64,000 nt of DNA, from the NCBI GenBank assembly GCA_016716505.1, contig JADJWF010000011.1, forward strand, positions 372,001 to 436,000. The letters run 5' to 3'. The position numbers were made by a program, and so were the translations under genes. Below, in pieces: positions 11,875-21,143 of the stretch (the stretch's first letter is position 1; every line of letters begins with the position of its first letter). Source of the DNA: Verrucomicrobiota bacterium. Lineage in GTDB: Bacteria > Verrucomicrobiota > Verrucomicrobiia > Limisphaerales > J093. The notes beneath the pieces were generated by a model. The model was not told the DNA's origin, did not search any database, and was given only the letters and a program-made list of their open reading frames with translations.

Positions 11875-12963
11875 ATGGAAGTCTTTCATCGCATCCTTCA
11901 GGCCGCCGTCGAGGGCGGCGCCTCCGATGTTCACATCAAACCGGACGCTCCGGTGGTGCTGCGCATCAATCGCCAGCTTGTGGCCATCCAGGCACCCACC
12001 CCCACCTTGGAATGGGTGAACACGGTGGTGGACAACATCGTGCCGAAGCATGCCCGCCTGCGCTTGGACGAGGATCGCGAGGTGGATTTTTCTTACTACG
12101 TGCCAGGCATCGGCCGGTTCCGGACCAACGTCTTTCAGCAGAAGGGGGTTTGGTGCCTCGCGATGCGGTACGTGAAAGTCCGAGTGCCGAGTTTTGAGGA
12201 ACTGGGACTTCTGCCGATCCTCAAACAACTTGCCGAATCGCCCCGGGGAATCGTCTTGCTGGCCGGATCCACCGGCTGCGGCAAGTCCACCACGCTGGCG
12301 GCGATGATCGAGCACATCAACGCCACTGCCAAGAAGCACATCGTCACGCTCGAAGACCCGATCGAATACATTTTTGAGGACAACCAGTGCGTCATCGAAC
12401 AGCGCGAGATCGGGCTGGACTCGACCAGCTTTGCGATGGGCCTCAAACACATTCTCCGGCAGGACCCCGACATCATCATGATCGGCGAGATGCGGGATGC
12501 CATCAGCTTCAGCGCCGCCATGAACGCGGCCGACACCGGTCACCTCGTGCTCTCCACCTTGCACACCACCACGGCCAGCCAGTCCGTGACGCGCATTCTC
12601 GACTTCTTCAAGCCCGACGAGCGGGACCAGATTCGCCGACAGCTCGCGTCCACCCTGCAGGCCGTGGTCTGTCAACGGATGGCGCAAAAAATCGGCGGCG
12701 GCGTCACCCCCGCGCTCGAAATCATGATCAACACGGGCACCGTCAAGAAGTTGATTGAGGAAAACCGGCTCGAAAAGCTGCCCGCGGCGATTGAGACGGG
12801 GGTGGATGACGGGATGCAGACCTTCAACCAAGCGCTCTTCAATCTTGTCAAGCTGGGCCGGGTTACAGAGAAAGAGGCGCTGGCCAAGGCCACCAACGCA
12901 CAAGCCCTCGAAATGAATTTCAAGGGCATCTTCCTTGACGAAGCGCGGCGGATCTTGACCTGA
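11875..12963 (+). CDS. pilT: Type IV pilus retraction ATPase PilT/PilU family
   Basis: It is a cytoplasmic hexameric ATPase that drives pilus retraction and twitching. The 362-residue protein begins with the PilT N-domain (AVEGGASDVHIKPDAPVVLR). It has Walker A GSTGCGKSTT near residue 130, the Asp box (VTLEDPIEYIF), Walker B (DPDIIMIGEMRD) and the His box (TGHLVLSTLHTTTA). The C-terminal EAL-like tail is short. PilT and PilU are hard to separate by eye. A small PilZ-like protein precedes it. Confidence 0.93.
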   Translation: MEVFHRILQAAVEGGASDVHIKPDAPVVLRINRQLVAIQAPTPTLEWVNTVVDNIVPKHARLRLDEDREVDFSYYVPGIGRFRTNVFQQKGVWCLAMRYVKVRVPSFEELGLLPILKQLAESPRGIVLLAGSTGCGKSTTLAAMIEHINATAKKHIVTLEDPIEYIFEDNQCVIEQREIGLDSTSFAMGLKHILRQDPDIIMIGEMRDAISFSAAMNAADTGHLVLSTLHTTTASQSVTRILDFFKPDERDQIRRQLASTLQAVVCQRMAQKIGGGVTPALEIMINTGTVKKLIEENRLEKLPAAIETGVDDGMQTFNQALFNLVKLGRVTEKEALAKATNAQALEMNFKGIFLDEARRILT

Positions 12964-13032
12964 CACCCCGGCTCCGCGGACGGCAGTGCGCTGAGCCTGT
13001 CTGCGGGAGGCTCAAATTCCTGCGGTGCCGGC

Positions 13033-14163
13033 CTAGAAACGGCGGGCGGGCATTTCCAAAGCCACGCGTGACTTGAAGACCTTCGACGCGGGCGCGGTGT
13101 CGGCTTCGACACTCCGCTCTGCCGTGAAGCTCTCGCCCAGGCCACCCCTCACGCCCTCCGCAAATCGGGATTGAAAGCGGGTGGCGGGACGGCCGATCTC
13201 TGGACCCAAGAATCCGGGCGGTCGGGTCGCAGCAATCCCGGTCGGCACCGCCCCAGGACTTACGGGGTTGAGAGCCTGGCGGGTCAAGTCGGGAAAGAGG
13301 TTCACTGGATCATTCGCACCCGCCTCCGATTTCGGTTGGTGGCCCGAATCGGAAGTCAGCGCGAAATCGCGCGCCGTGAGCCTGTCGCCACCGCGAAGTT
13401 GCCGCTCCGCGCCACTTACCGTTGATTCGGTTGGCGAGTTCCCGCCGAAACGCGGTCGGAGACTAACCCGTTGAGCCGCGTTCCTGCCCGAGAGGCTGCC
13501 ACTTTCCGAGCCGCTGGATACCAGACCCGGGCCGACCATCTCCTGCCGCCGATCGAGACCGGGAACCGTGGTTTCCGGCCGACCGGGGCCCACCGACAAA
13601 ACATCCCATCCGGGAGCACGCCGGCCCGACCGCCCGGACTCGTCCGAGTTCCGCTTTCCGGAAGTGGACTCCTGCTCATCCTCGCTCTCTTCCCGATGCA
13701 CTTCGCGGGTGACCGGGCCCCGCTCAATGAAGCGGGTCATGCTGTTTGATGTCCTACGATTGCCAGTCCATTCCTTTTCCAGCCGGTAAGCCTCCACGCC
13801 AAAGGCATCCTCCGCCGTGGCGCCGCCCCCTGTCAGAGAGTCGGTGGTTTGAAAAATCCAGTTGCGCTTGCGTTCCAACTCTTCGCGCTCCTTCTGGGTC
13901 AGGGCGGGTGCCGCGATGTAGGGCGGCGGCATGGTCACGTTCGGGCCGGTCAATGCGCGCTCCGGGGACGACGGGCCCGTTCGTCCAGCCTCGCCCACAA
14001 GGGAGCGTTGCTGTTCGGTCGGACTCCGCCGGGGCCCTGCATCGGGCGAATCGGTGAAGCGCACCGGCTCGCCGGCGAACATCGGCAAGGCGATCCCCAC
14101 CGCGACGCCCAGCCGCAAGGCCGAGCCCACCGCGTGAAGTTGGCTCCGACATATTCCCCGCAT
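13033..14163 (-). CDS. Secreted low-complexity hypothetical protein
   Basis: I do not recognise this 376-residue protein. It starts with a plausible signal peptide (MRGICRSQLHAVGSALRLGV, then AVGIALPMFAG). A patch around LTQKEREELERKRNWIFQTT follows (about 85-110). The remaining 250 residues are rich in Ser, Gly, Arg and Pro and look disordered. The upstream extension of the frame to 14331 was rejected because the ATG at 14163 directly precedes the hydrophobic segment. It is divergent from ffh. Codon use and GC content match the surroundings, so it looks native. Confidence 0.55.
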   Translation of the reverse strand: MRGICRSQLHAVGSALRLGVAVGIALPMFAGEPVRFTDSPDAGPRRSPTEQQRSLVGEAGRTGPSSPERALTGPNVTMPPPYIAAPALTQKEREELERKRNWIFQTTDSLTGGGATAEDAFGVEAYRLEKEWTGNRRTSNSMTRFIERGPVTREVHREESEDEQESTSGKRNSDESGRSGRRAPGWDVLSVGPGRPETTVPGLDRRQEMVGPGLVSSGSESGSLSGRNAAQRVSLRPRFGGNSPTESTVSGAERQLRGGDRLTARDFALTSDSGHQPKSEAGANDPVNLFPDLTRQALNPVSPGAVPTGIAATRPPGFLGPEIGRPATRFQSRFAEGVRGGLGESFTAERSVEADTAPASKVFKSRVALEMPARRF

Positions 14164-14359
14164 AGCAGAGACAGCAATACTCGCCCCGGCCAGCCAAGTC
14201 AAATGCGGCCCGCCGAATCCAGCCCGGGCGGTCTGGGCACCAAATCGCGTCTGCCGGCGGTCGCAAAGCCCGGCTCGGCTGCCGCACGAAAGGCATCGAA
14301 TTGCCCCGTCGCCCGGACCGTGCCTTGTCAACCCCTGCTGCCTCCCCTAGCCTGCGGGC

Positions 14360-15742
14360 ATGTTCGATGCCTTGAGCAGCAAGTTCCAGAACGTCTTTCG
14401 CAATCTTCGCGGACTCGGCCGCATCTCCGAGTCCAACGTCGCCGATTCGTTGCGCGACGTACGGCTGGCGCTCCTGGACGCGGATGTGAATTTCAAGGTC
14501 GCCCGTGACTTCATCGAGAACGTCAAGCAGAAGGCCATCGGCCAGCAAGTGATCCAAAGCGTCCAGCCCGGACAGCAGGTCATCAAACTCATCCACGACG
14601 AACTGGTCCAGTTGCTGGGCGCCGAAAACGCCGGGCTGGATCTTGGCGGCGACCCCGCGGGCATCCTGATGGTGGGGCTGCATGGCTCGGGCAAGACCAC
14701 CTCCAGTGGCAAGCTGGCCCGGCTGCTTAAGAAGCAGGGGCGCTCACCCCTCTTGGTGGCGGCGGACGTTTATCGGCCCGCAGCGATGGACCAGCTCGAG
14801 ACGCTGGGCCAGAAGCTGGAGCTGCCGGTCTTCGTCCGCCGGGGCGAGACGGATGTGTTGAGGATTGCCGGCGAGGCGCTCGAGTTTGCCCGTGCCCACA
14901 GCCACAGCGTCGTCATCTTCGACACCGCCGGCCGCTTGCAGATTGACGAGCCGCTGGTGCAGGAACTGGTCCGTCTGCGCGACTTGGTGAAGCCGCGGGA
15001 AATCCTGCTGGTCCTGGACGCCGCCACCGGTCAGGAGGCGGTCAACGTGGCGACCCACTTTGATCAGGCCCTGGCGATTACGGGGGCGGTTCTCACGAAG
15101 CTCGATGGCGACGCCCGTGGCGGGGCGGCGCTGAGCTTTCGTTCGGTGGTCGGCAAGCCGATCAAGTTCATGGGCATCGGAGAGAAACTCGAAGACTTCG
15201 AGCCCTTCCATCCCGAGCGCATGGCCCAGCGCATCCTCGGCATGGGCGACGTGGTGTCGCTCGTCGAGAAGGCCGCCGAGGCGGTGGACGCCGAGGAGGC
15301 GCAGCGGCTCGAAGAGAAGATGCGCAAGGGGCAATTCACCCTCGAGGACTTCCTGGGTCAGCTTCGCCAGATGAAGACGATGGGACCGCTCGAAAACCTG
15401 GTGGGGCTCCTGCCCGGTGGAGGCGAAATGCTCAAGAACACCGACCTTAGCAAGAGCGAAAAGGAGTTCCGGCGAATGGAAGGCATCATCTGCGCCATGA
15501 CCCCTCGGGAGCGCCGCCAGCCCAACATTCTCAACGCGCGCCGCCGGCTGCGCATCGCCAATGGCAGCGGCGTCAAGGTCAGCGAGGTCAACAACCTCCT
15601 CAATCGGTTCAGCCAGATGCAGCAGATGATGAAAAAGATGGGCAAGTTCCAGAAAATGATGGGGCGTGCGGGCGGGGGCCTCGGTGCCTTGGGCGGACTG
15701 GGCGGCAGAGGAGGCTTGCCACCGGGCCTGTTCCGGCGCTGA
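14360..15742 (+). CDS. ffh: Signal recognition particle protein Ffh
   Basis: It is the SRP GTPase that brings nascent membrane and secreted proteins to the Sec translocon. The 460-residue protein has the helical N domain and the G domain (GLHGSGKTTSSGKLARLL, VVIFDTAGRLQID, AVLTKLDGDARGG). The C-terminal methionine-rich M domain, which binds 4.5S RNA, contains the QMQQMMKKMGK run. The final Gly-rich tail is common in Ffh. The gene stands between a divergent hypothetical gene and a glycosyltransferase. Confidence 0.98.
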   Translation: MFDALSSKFQNVFRNLRGLGRISESNVADSLRDVRLALLDADVNFKVARDFIENVKQKAIGQQVIQSVQPGQQVIKLIHDELVQLLGAENAGLDLGGDPAGILMVGLHGSGKTTSSGKLARLLKKQGRSPLLVAADVYRPAAMDQLETLGQKLELPVFVRRGETDVLRIAGEALEFARAHSHSVVIFDTAGRLQIDEPLVQELVRLRDLVKPREILLVLDAATGQEAVNVATHFDQALAITGAVLTKLDGDARGGAALSFRSVVGKPIKFMGIGEKLEDFEPFHPERMAQRILGMGDVVSLVEKAAEAVDAEEAQRLEEKMRKGQFTLEDFLGQLRQMKTMGPLENLVGLLPGGGEMLKNTDLSKSEKEFRRMEGIICAMTPRERRQPNILNARRRLRIANGSGVKVSEVNNLLNRFSQMQQMMKKMGKFQKMMGRAGGGLGALGGLGGRGGLPPGLFRR

Positions 15743-15782
15743 ATGAGAGGTTGGGCCGGCCACGGCGAAGCCCAACACGCGC

Positions 15783-16502
15783 ATGTCTCCCGAAATCGCC
15801 ATCATCGTCCCCGTGTTCAACGAGCAGGACAACGTGCTACCCATGCTGGGCGAGGTCGCGGCCGCCTTGAACCCAACCGGCCGGACGTGGGAACTGATCT
15901 TCGTGGATGACGGCAGCACTGATGCCACTTGGCGGCGCATCGCCGAAGCGCGCGCCTTGGAACCCCGGGTGAGGGGCCTCCGCCACACGCGCAACGCCGG
16001 CCAAAGCGCGGCCGTGTGGACCGGCATCCGAAACACGTCCGCCGCCATCCTGGCAACCCTCGACGGCGATCTACAGAACGATCCCGCCGAGATTCCCCGT
16101 CTGTTGCCGCTTCTGAATGGGGTGGATTTCGTCTGTGGCGATCGGAGCGCGAATCGCCGCGATTCCGCCTTGCGCAGAGTCTCATCCGCCGTGGCCCGTT
16201 GGTTTCGGAAGCTGGTGTTGGGATACGACTTCCGTGACACCGGTTGCGCGCTGCGGGTCTTCAAACGCGAGTGTGTGACGGACTTGGCCGCCTTCAATGG
16301 CTGGCACCGTTTTCTGCCCATCCTCGTGGCGGGAAGCGGCTGGAAAACGCGCGAGGTGCCGGTCAGTCATCGGCCGCGTTTGACGGGAGTGTCCAAGTAC
16401 GGCGTGTGGAACCGGTTATGGCGGGGTTTGTATGACCTGATTGGCGTCGGATGGTTGTTGAAGCGGCGCCTACGCTCCGTGCCGGTCGAACGGCTTGATT
16501 GA
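15783..16502 (+). CDS. Family 2 glycosyltransferase (dolichol-phosphate-mannose synthase-like)
   Basis: This 239-residue GT2 enzyme has the GT-A fold motifs IAIIVPVFNEQDNV at the N-terminus, LIFVDDGSTDATW (nucleotide binding) and ATLDGDLQNDPAEIP (metal-binding DxD region). No long transmembrane C-terminal segment is present, which fits the soluble DPM1/ArnC-like short form. These enzymes usually load a sugar onto polyprenyl phosphate. The sugar and acceptor cannot be read from the sequence. It lies 40 bases after ffh. Confidence 0.88.
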   Translation: MSPEIAIIVPVFNEQDNVLPMLGEVAAALNPTGRTWELIFVDDGSTDATWRRIAEARALEPRVRGLRHTRNAGQSAAVWTGIRNTSAAILATLDGDLQNDPAEIPRLLPLLNGVDFVCGDRSANRRDSALRRVSSAVARWFRKLVLGYDFRDTGCALRVFKRECVTDLAAFNGWHRFLPILVAGSGWKTREVPVSHRPRLTGVSKYGVWNRLWRGLYDLIGVGWLLKRRLRSVPVERLD

Positions 16503-16551
16503 AAAGGCACTCGCCGACGCGGGGCAATCACGCGGGGCTGCGCTGGGCAAC

Positions 16552-16642
16552 TGGCGGAGAGGGGGAGATTCGAACTCCCGGTGGGGTATTAGCCCACTCA
16601 CGCTCTCCAGGCGTGTGCATTAAACCACTCTGCCACCTCTCC
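16552..16642 (-). tRNA. tRNA-Ser (anticodon GGA)
   Basis: The minus strand folds into a full class II tRNA. The acceptor stem is GGAGAGG/CCTCTCC. The anticodon stem CACGC/GCGTG encloses the loop CTGGAGA, giving the anticodon GGA for serine codons TCC and TCT. A long variable arm (AGTGGG...CCCAC) is typical of tRNA-Ser. The T arm contains GTTCGAATC. The 3' CCA is encoded (complement of 16552-16554). Confidence 0.97.
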
Positions 16643-17298
16643 ATCAGTCGGTTGTCAACGCTTGTCAGCAGCCACTGCGCCACTCCTCCCCAAGGAGTCA
16701 ACCCGCGCCGTGCGAACGCTTCAGGACCTCCTCTGGTCCGCGCAGGAATCCTCGCTGCGACCCATCTGGTCGCGCGTTGCAACCCGGGGCGGTACTTCGC
16801 ACGAGTTGGAATCCGGGGCAAGCGGATTCGACGCCGAATTCGTGCTCGTTATGCGCCAGGAGTATCATTACCGGGGCGGCGGTTGACCGGCGGGACTGAA
16901 GCAATCGTTGAGTCAAAGCTCGGCGTTGTCTGAGATGCCTGCCGACTTGGGGACCGAGACGAAGGCGCAAATCCCGACCGTACTCCGGCGGCGTTCCGCC
17001 AGCATCAGTGGGAACACAGGACCAAACCCCGGGCGCAAGCCGCCGAGGATGGAGCTCACTTGCTTGCAACCCAGTGCCCTCCGAATGAATCGCAGGCTTT
17101 CGAAAGCGGCTTTGGCGGGCAAAAATCCTGGCTTGCTCGGAAAGCGGAAACCCGAGGCAGAGAAGCGGGATTGTTCTGCGGCAAATCGGCGCTTGCCAAC
17201 AGCGGAAACGCGCGCGTATTGTCCCGCCCCTTTGGAAACTACTCGCCCCGAGTGGCGGCGGGCCGGCGGGCCGTCAGTCGGGCAGCATTGCAGCACCT
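16643..17298. other. Gene-free stretch between tRNA-Ser and rpsP
   Basis: About 655 bases have no frame with recognisable homology; the open frames on both strands give only arginine/proline-rich shadow peptides. It should contain the promoters of tRNA-Ser (minus) and of the rpsP operon (plus). I found no consensus boxes convincing enough to place either. A short segment at 16668-16690 resembles a tRNA 5' arm but does not continue into a cloverleaf. Confidence 0.5.
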
Positions 17299-17553
17299 AT
17301 GGCAGTTAAAATTCGTTTGAAGCGCATCGGCGCGAGGAACACCCCAGCCTATCGGATCGTTGTCGCGGACTCACGCAGTCCGCGCGACGGCCGGTTCATC
17401 GAGGAAATCGGCTCTTACAATCCACTGCAAGCGGGGACGAACTTCACGCTGAAGCTCGATCGAGCCAAATACTGGTTGAGCGTGGGCGCGCAGCCGAGCG
17501 AGACGGTGGCGAGTTTTATTCGCAAGGCGTCGCGCCAGGCGGCCACCGTTTGA
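17299..17553 (+). CDS. rpsP: 30S ribosomal protein S16
   Basis: An 84-residue S16 protein: MAVKIRLKRIGARNTPAYRI and the DSRSPRDGRFIEEIGSYNP block are diagnostic. It is the first gene of the rpsP-khpA-trmD-rplS operon. The gap to the next gene is 10 bases. Confidence 0.98.
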   Translation: MAVKIRLKRIGARNTPAYRIVVADSRSPRDGRFIEEIGSYNPLQAGTNFTLKLDRAKYWLSVGAQPSETVASFIRKASRQAATV

Positions 17554-17563
17554 AGGCCCGGGA

Positions 17564-17818
17564 ATGCAGCAGTGGCTGGAATTTGCGGTGCGCGGCCTGG
17601 TGGACCGTCCGGACGCGGTGAGCGTGACTCCGGTGGATCGCGAGGGCACGATGCACTTCGAGCTGCGGCTGCACCCGTCCGACGTGGGCAAGGTCATCGG
17701 CCGTCAGGGGGCAACGATTCAGGCGCTGCGGGCGCTCTTGCAAGTGGGCGCGGCCAAGAAGGGTCTGCGATGCTCGGTGGACATCGTGGAAGAAGCGACA
17801 GTGACGGGGAGTCGCTGA
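17564..17818 (+). CDS. khpA: KH-domain RNA-binding protein KhpA
   Basis: This is an 84-residue single-KH protein. The GxxG loop is seen in SDVGKVIGRQGATIQALRAL, the hallmark of KhpA (YlqC). KhpA acts with KhpB as an RNA chaperone affecting cell division in Gram-positives; that is family knowledge. It sits between rpsP and trmD. The rimM gene that usually lies in this operon is missing here. Confidence 0.93.
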   Translation: MQQWLEFAVRGLVDRPDAVSVTPVDREGTMHFELRLHPSDVGKVIGRQGATIQALRALLQVGAAKKGLRCSVDIVEEATVTGSR

Positions 17819-17858
17819 GAGAGCACCCGCGGGCGACGTTCACGCTTACGGGCGGGGC

Positions 17859-18608
17859 ATGAGAATTGACGTGCTCACGCTGTTCCCCGGCATGTTTGCG
17901 GGGCCGTTGGACGAAAGCATCGTCCGGCGGGCGCGGGACGAGGGGAAGCTGGAATTGCGGGTGGTGAATTTACGGGATTACGCCCACGACCGGCACAAGA
18001 CCGTGGACGATCGTCCATTTGGTGGAGGGCCGGGGATGTTGCTGAAACCGGAACCGATCTTTGAAGCGGTGGAAGCGCTGCGGAGCGACACGACGCGGGT
18101 GATTTTGCTGTCGCCGGCGGGCCGGGTCTTCAATCAGGCGCTCGCTCGTGAGCTGGCACGGGAAACACACTTGCTGTTGATCTGCGGTAGCTACGAGGGT
18201 GTGGACGAACGAGTACGGCAGGCGCTGGTCCGGGACGAGGTGTCCATCGGGGATTACGTGCTGACCAATGGGGCACTGCCGGCAATGGTGATCATTGACG
18301 CCGTCACGCGGCTCCTGCCCGGCGTCCTGGGCAAGGACGAAAGTTCGGCGGACGAATCGTTCAGCCACGGCGTGCTCGAGTATCCGCAGTACACGCGGCC
18401 AGCAGAGTTTCGGGGCATGAAAGTTCCGGAACCATTGCTATCCGGGCACCACGGCGAGATTGCCCGGTGGCGGGCTGCGGAGGCGCGGCGCCGCACAGTC
18501 GAACGGCGGCCGGACCTGCTGCCGAACTTGCCGCCTGAACCGCTGCCGAAACCGAGGAAAAGAAGAACGAAAGACGATTATGAATCAGGCCATTCTGGAC
18601 AAGATTGA
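17859..18608 (+). CDS. trmD: tRNA (guanine-37-N1)-methyltransferase TrmD
   Basis: It methylates G37 next to the anticodon, preventing frameshifts. The 249-residue protein has the SPOUT trefoil-knot motifs: MRIDVLTLFPGMF at the start, DDRPFGGGPGMLLKPEPIF, LICGSYEGVDERV and SIGDYVLTNGALPAMVIID. The C-terminal tail is Arg/Lys-rich, and its last 29 bases overlap the rplS coding region. Confidence 0.98.
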   Translation: MRIDVLTLFPGMFAGPLDESIVRRARDEGKLELRVVNLRDYAHDRHKTVDDRPFGGGPGMLLKPEPIFEAVEALRSDTTRVILLSPAGRVFNQALARELARETHLLLICGSYEGVDERVRQALVRDEVSIGDYVLTNGALPAMVIIDAVTRLLPGVLGKDESSADESFSHGVLEYPQYTRPAEFRGMKVPEPLLSGHHGEIARWRAAEARRRTVERRPDLLPNLPPEPLPKPRKRRTKDDYESGHSGQD

Positions 18609-19032
18609 GAAGCCCTACCTGCGGGCCACGGTGCCCCCCTTCAACGTCGGCGACACCGTAAGGGTGCATACCAAGGTCATCGAAGGCGACAAGGAACGGA
18701 TTCAAGTGTTCACCGGCGTCGTCATCGGCCGCCGCGGGCACGGGATCAACGAGACTTTCACCGTGCGGCGCATCAGCTACGGGGAAGGTGTCGAACGCAT
18801 TTTCCCTCTCCACTCGCCCCGGATCGAGAAGATCGAGGTCGAGCGGTCCGGCATGGTCCGCCGCGCCAAGCTGACTTACCTTCGCAAGCGGGTGGGCAAG
18901 GGGGCCACTGCGGTGAAGGAGAAGCTGCTCGCGGTTCAAGGGGGCAAGTCCGGTACGACCGCCTCCAGCGAAGCGCCGGCCTCCCCGGCTGAAGGCGGAG
19001 AGCCAGCCCAGACTCCAGCGACTGCCAAGTGA
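18580..19032 (+). CDS. rplS: 50S ribosomal protein L19
   Basis: A 150-residue L19. The core from residue 20 has FNVGDTVRVHTKVIEGDKER, IQVFTGVVIGRRG, and the C-terminal block ERSGMVRRAKLTYLR. A 35-residue Ala/Ser/Pro extension at the C-terminus is not part of the usual protein. The ATG at 18580 matches the family start (MNQAILDKIEK); a longer frame upstream is out of keeping with L19. It overlaps trmD by 29 bases. Confidence 0.97.
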   Translation: MNQAILDKIEKPYLRATVPPFNVGDTVRVHTKVIEGDKERIQVFTGVVIGRRGHGINETFTVRRISYGEGVERIFPLHSPRIEKIEVERSGMVRRAKLTYLRKRVGKGATAVKEKLLAVQGGKSGTTASSEAPASPAEGGEPAQTPATAK

Positions 19033-19108
19033 CGGGACCGGCCGGGCTTTCGGCGAGGCCCCGGCCTCGCCTCTTTGTTGCCGTCCGCCGCCCCGCTGGC
19101 GCGAGGCC

Positions 19109-19765
19109 GTGAAGCCGCCTGCCGGCTCGGATCGGTTTGAGCACGAGCGAGCGCTGTTAGAGCGCGGCATTCAGGTTCTGGCCGGGGTGGACGAAGTCGG
19201 TCGCGGCCCCTTGGCCGGTCCGGTGGTCGTCGTGGCCTTCGTGTTTGCTGCCCGCTGGATTCGCGGCGGCCTGCCCGCGGACCTCGCCGGTTTGAACGAC
19301 TCCAAACAACTCACGCCACACCAGCGCGAGCAGTTCGCCGCGCGCTTGGAGAGCCTGCCGGAAACGGTGTTTGCGCTCGCCCGAGCCGAGCCGGCGGAGA
19401 TTGATGCCCTGAACATTCTGCGGGCTACACATGCGGCCATGGCCCGCGCGGTCGCCCAGCTTCCCGTTCCACCGGATCACCTGCTCGTGGATGGCCTTCC
19501 GGTCACCGCCCTGCGCCAGCCGCAGACGGCTCTCGTCAAGGGGGACTCCCTCAGTTACTCGATCGCCGCCGCCAGTGTGCTGGCGAAGGTTGCCCGCGAC
19601 CGGCTGATGGACGAGTACGACCGGCAATATCCGCAGTATGGGTTTGGCCGGCATAAGGGCTATCCCACCCGGGAGCACCTGGCCGCCTTGGCGGAACACG
19701 GACCGTGCCCGATTCACCGTCGCAGTTTCGCACCATTGCGCGCGGAACCGCGCGAGCTTTTTTAG
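19109..19765 (+). CDS. rnhB: Ribonuclease HII
   Basis: It removes ribonucleotides from DNA and RNA from hybrids. The 218-residue protein has the metal-binding DEVGRGPLAGPV motif, NDSKQLTPHQRE, and HLLVDGLPV followed by KGDSLSYSIAAASVLAKVARDR split over the middle. The start is GTG at 19109, which gives a 25-residue lead before DEVGRG; a later start would be shorter than usual. It is 76 bases after rplS. Confidence 0.96.
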   Translation: MKPPAGSDRFEHERALLERGIQVLAGVDEVGRGPLAGPVVVVAFVFAARWIRGGLPADLAGLNDSKQLTPHQREQFAARLESLPETVFALARAEPAEIDALNILRATHAAMARAVAQLPVPPDHLLVDGLPVTALRQPQTALVKGDSLSYSIAAASVLAKVARDRLMDEYDRQYPQYGFGRHKGYPTREHLAALAEHGPCPIHRRSFAPLRAEPRELF

Positions 19766-19769
19766 CGAA

Positions 19770-20204
19770 GTGACTGGCGGACTTTGGGAACGGCTCAAGA
19801 CCTTGTTGCGCGGCACGAGCCCACCGGAACATCTGCGGCGCGGCCGGGCGGGCGAAGCGGCCGCCCGCCGCCATCTGCGACGGGTCGGCTTGAAAGTCCT
19901 GACCGCGAATTTTCGATCACTGCGCGGCGAAATTGATCTCGTGTGCCGCGATGGCGACTGTCTGGTTTTCGTGGAGGTGAAGACCCGTTCTTCTGAGGCG
20001 TGGACCCGCCCGGCGGCGGCCGTTAACGCGCGGAAGCGCCGATTGCTGTCCCTGACGGCGCTCGACTACCTCAAGCGGCTAGACTCTCCGCCGGTGCGCA
20101 TCCGCTTCGACATCGTGGAGGTCCTGCTAGCCGACGGCGGAGTGCGTGAAGTCCGCCATCTGCCCAACACGTTTGCCCTGACCGCACCCTTCCGGTACGG
20201 CTGA
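19770..20204 (+). CDS. YraN/UPF0102 endonuclease-like protein
   Basis: This 144-residue member of the UPF0102 family has a restriction-endonuclease-like fold. GRAGEAAARRHLRRVG, ANFRSLRGEIDLVCRDGD and LVFVEVKTRSS give the E-x-D-ExK catalytic layout. Its biological role is unclear in any organism, although it is often next to rnhB, as here (4-base gap). The start GTG at 19770 lies just after the rnhB stop codon. Confidence 0.9.
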   Translation: MTGGLWERLKTLLRGTSPPEHLRRGRAGEAAARRHLRRVGLKVLTANFRSLRGEIDLVCRDGDCLVFVEVKTRSSEAWTRPAAAVNARKRRLLSLTALDYLKRLDSPPVRIRFDIVEVLLADGGVREVRHLPNTFALTAPFRYG

Positions 20205-20211
20205 TCGCGTC

Positions 20212-21066
20212 ATGCCCGAGCTGCCGGAAGTCGAAGTCCTCGTGCGCCACCTGCGACCGGCCCTGACCGGGCGGACAATCCGGTCCGCTGTGGTGCGGCG
20301 TGCCAAGTCCGTGAGGCCGGGCGACCCGAAAGAATTCGTCCGCGTGCTGACCGATGCCCGGATCGAAGCCGTGTCGCGCCGGGCCAAGTATCTGGTGTTC
20401 GAGCTGGAGTCCCGACAGGCCCGGAAGCCGTTCCGGCTGCTGGGTCATCTGGGCATGACCGGGCGCATGTACTTGCAGCCCGCCGGCAGGCCGTGGGCCA
20501 CGCACGCCGCCGTCGTGTTCGGCTTGGGCAACGCGGACTTTGTCTTCGAAGACCCGCGCTATTTCGGCCGCCTGAGTTTGGACCTGACGGCGCTCGACGC
20601 ACTGGGACCGGAACCGCTGGACAGTGCATTCACGACGGAGCGATTCGAGCGCGAGCTTCGCCGGTCGCGACAGGCGATCAAAGTAAAGTTGTTGGATCAG
20701 GCGTTGGTCGCCGGCATCGGCAACATCTATGCCAGCGAAGCGCTTTTTCGCGCGGGCATCTCGCCCCGCCGGCCGGCGGCCAAGGTTTGCGGCGACGACG
20801 CGGCCCGGCTGCGGCGGGCCATCCGCGCGGTCCTGCGGGAGGCCATCCGATTCGGCAGCACGGTACCGCTGGATTGGGCGGGAGCAGGTTCGGGCGACGG
20901 CCTGTTTTACTACGGCCGCGCCGAGGGCGTGCCCGACTACTACGACGAGCGGTTACGCGTGTATGACCGCGCGGGTCAGCCGTGCCGCCGCTGCAGGACT
21001 CCCATCCAACGAATCGTCCAAGCCGCCCGGAGCACGTTCTTCTGTCCAACCTGCCAGACGAAGTGA
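20212..21066 (+). CDS. mutM: Formamidopyrimidine-DNA glycosylase
   Basis: It excises oxidised purines such as 8-oxoguanine. The 284-residue protein begins with PELPEVEVLVRHL, where the N-terminal Pro and Glu are catalytic. It has the conserved GHLGMTGRMYL block, then the H2TH helices (LLDQALVAGIGNIYASEALF). The C-terminal zinc finger has CRRC and CPTC pairs. Seven bases separate it from yraN, so rnhB-yraN-mutM is probably one operon. Confidence 0.97.
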   Translation: MPELPEVEVLVRHLRPALTGRTIRSAVVRRAKSVRPGDPKEFVRVLTDARIEAVSRRAKYLVFELESRQARKPFRLLGHLGMTGRMYLQPAGRPWATHAAVVFGLGNADFVFEDPRYFGRLSLDLTALDALGPEPLDSAFTTERFERELRRSRQAIKVKLLDQALVAGIGNIYASEALFRAGISPRRPAAKVCGDDAARLRRAIRAVLREAIRFGSTVPLDWAGAGSGDGLFYYGRAEGVPDYYDERLRVYDRAGQPCRRCRTPIQRIVQAARSTFFCPTCQTK

Positions 21067-21143
21067 GGTGCCCTGGTCGGCATGACCTTCCCCAGATAGG
21101 GTGTAGCCTGCTCCGCCAGATGGCCACAACCCTTCTGTGATAA

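Noticed and set aside
16668..16690. tRNA-like 5' arm on the minus strand beside tRNA-Ser
   Set aside because: It shows a GGAGGAGTGGCGCAGTGGCT-like start but no anticodon or T arm follows, and the neighbouring bases belong to the tRNA-Ser flank.
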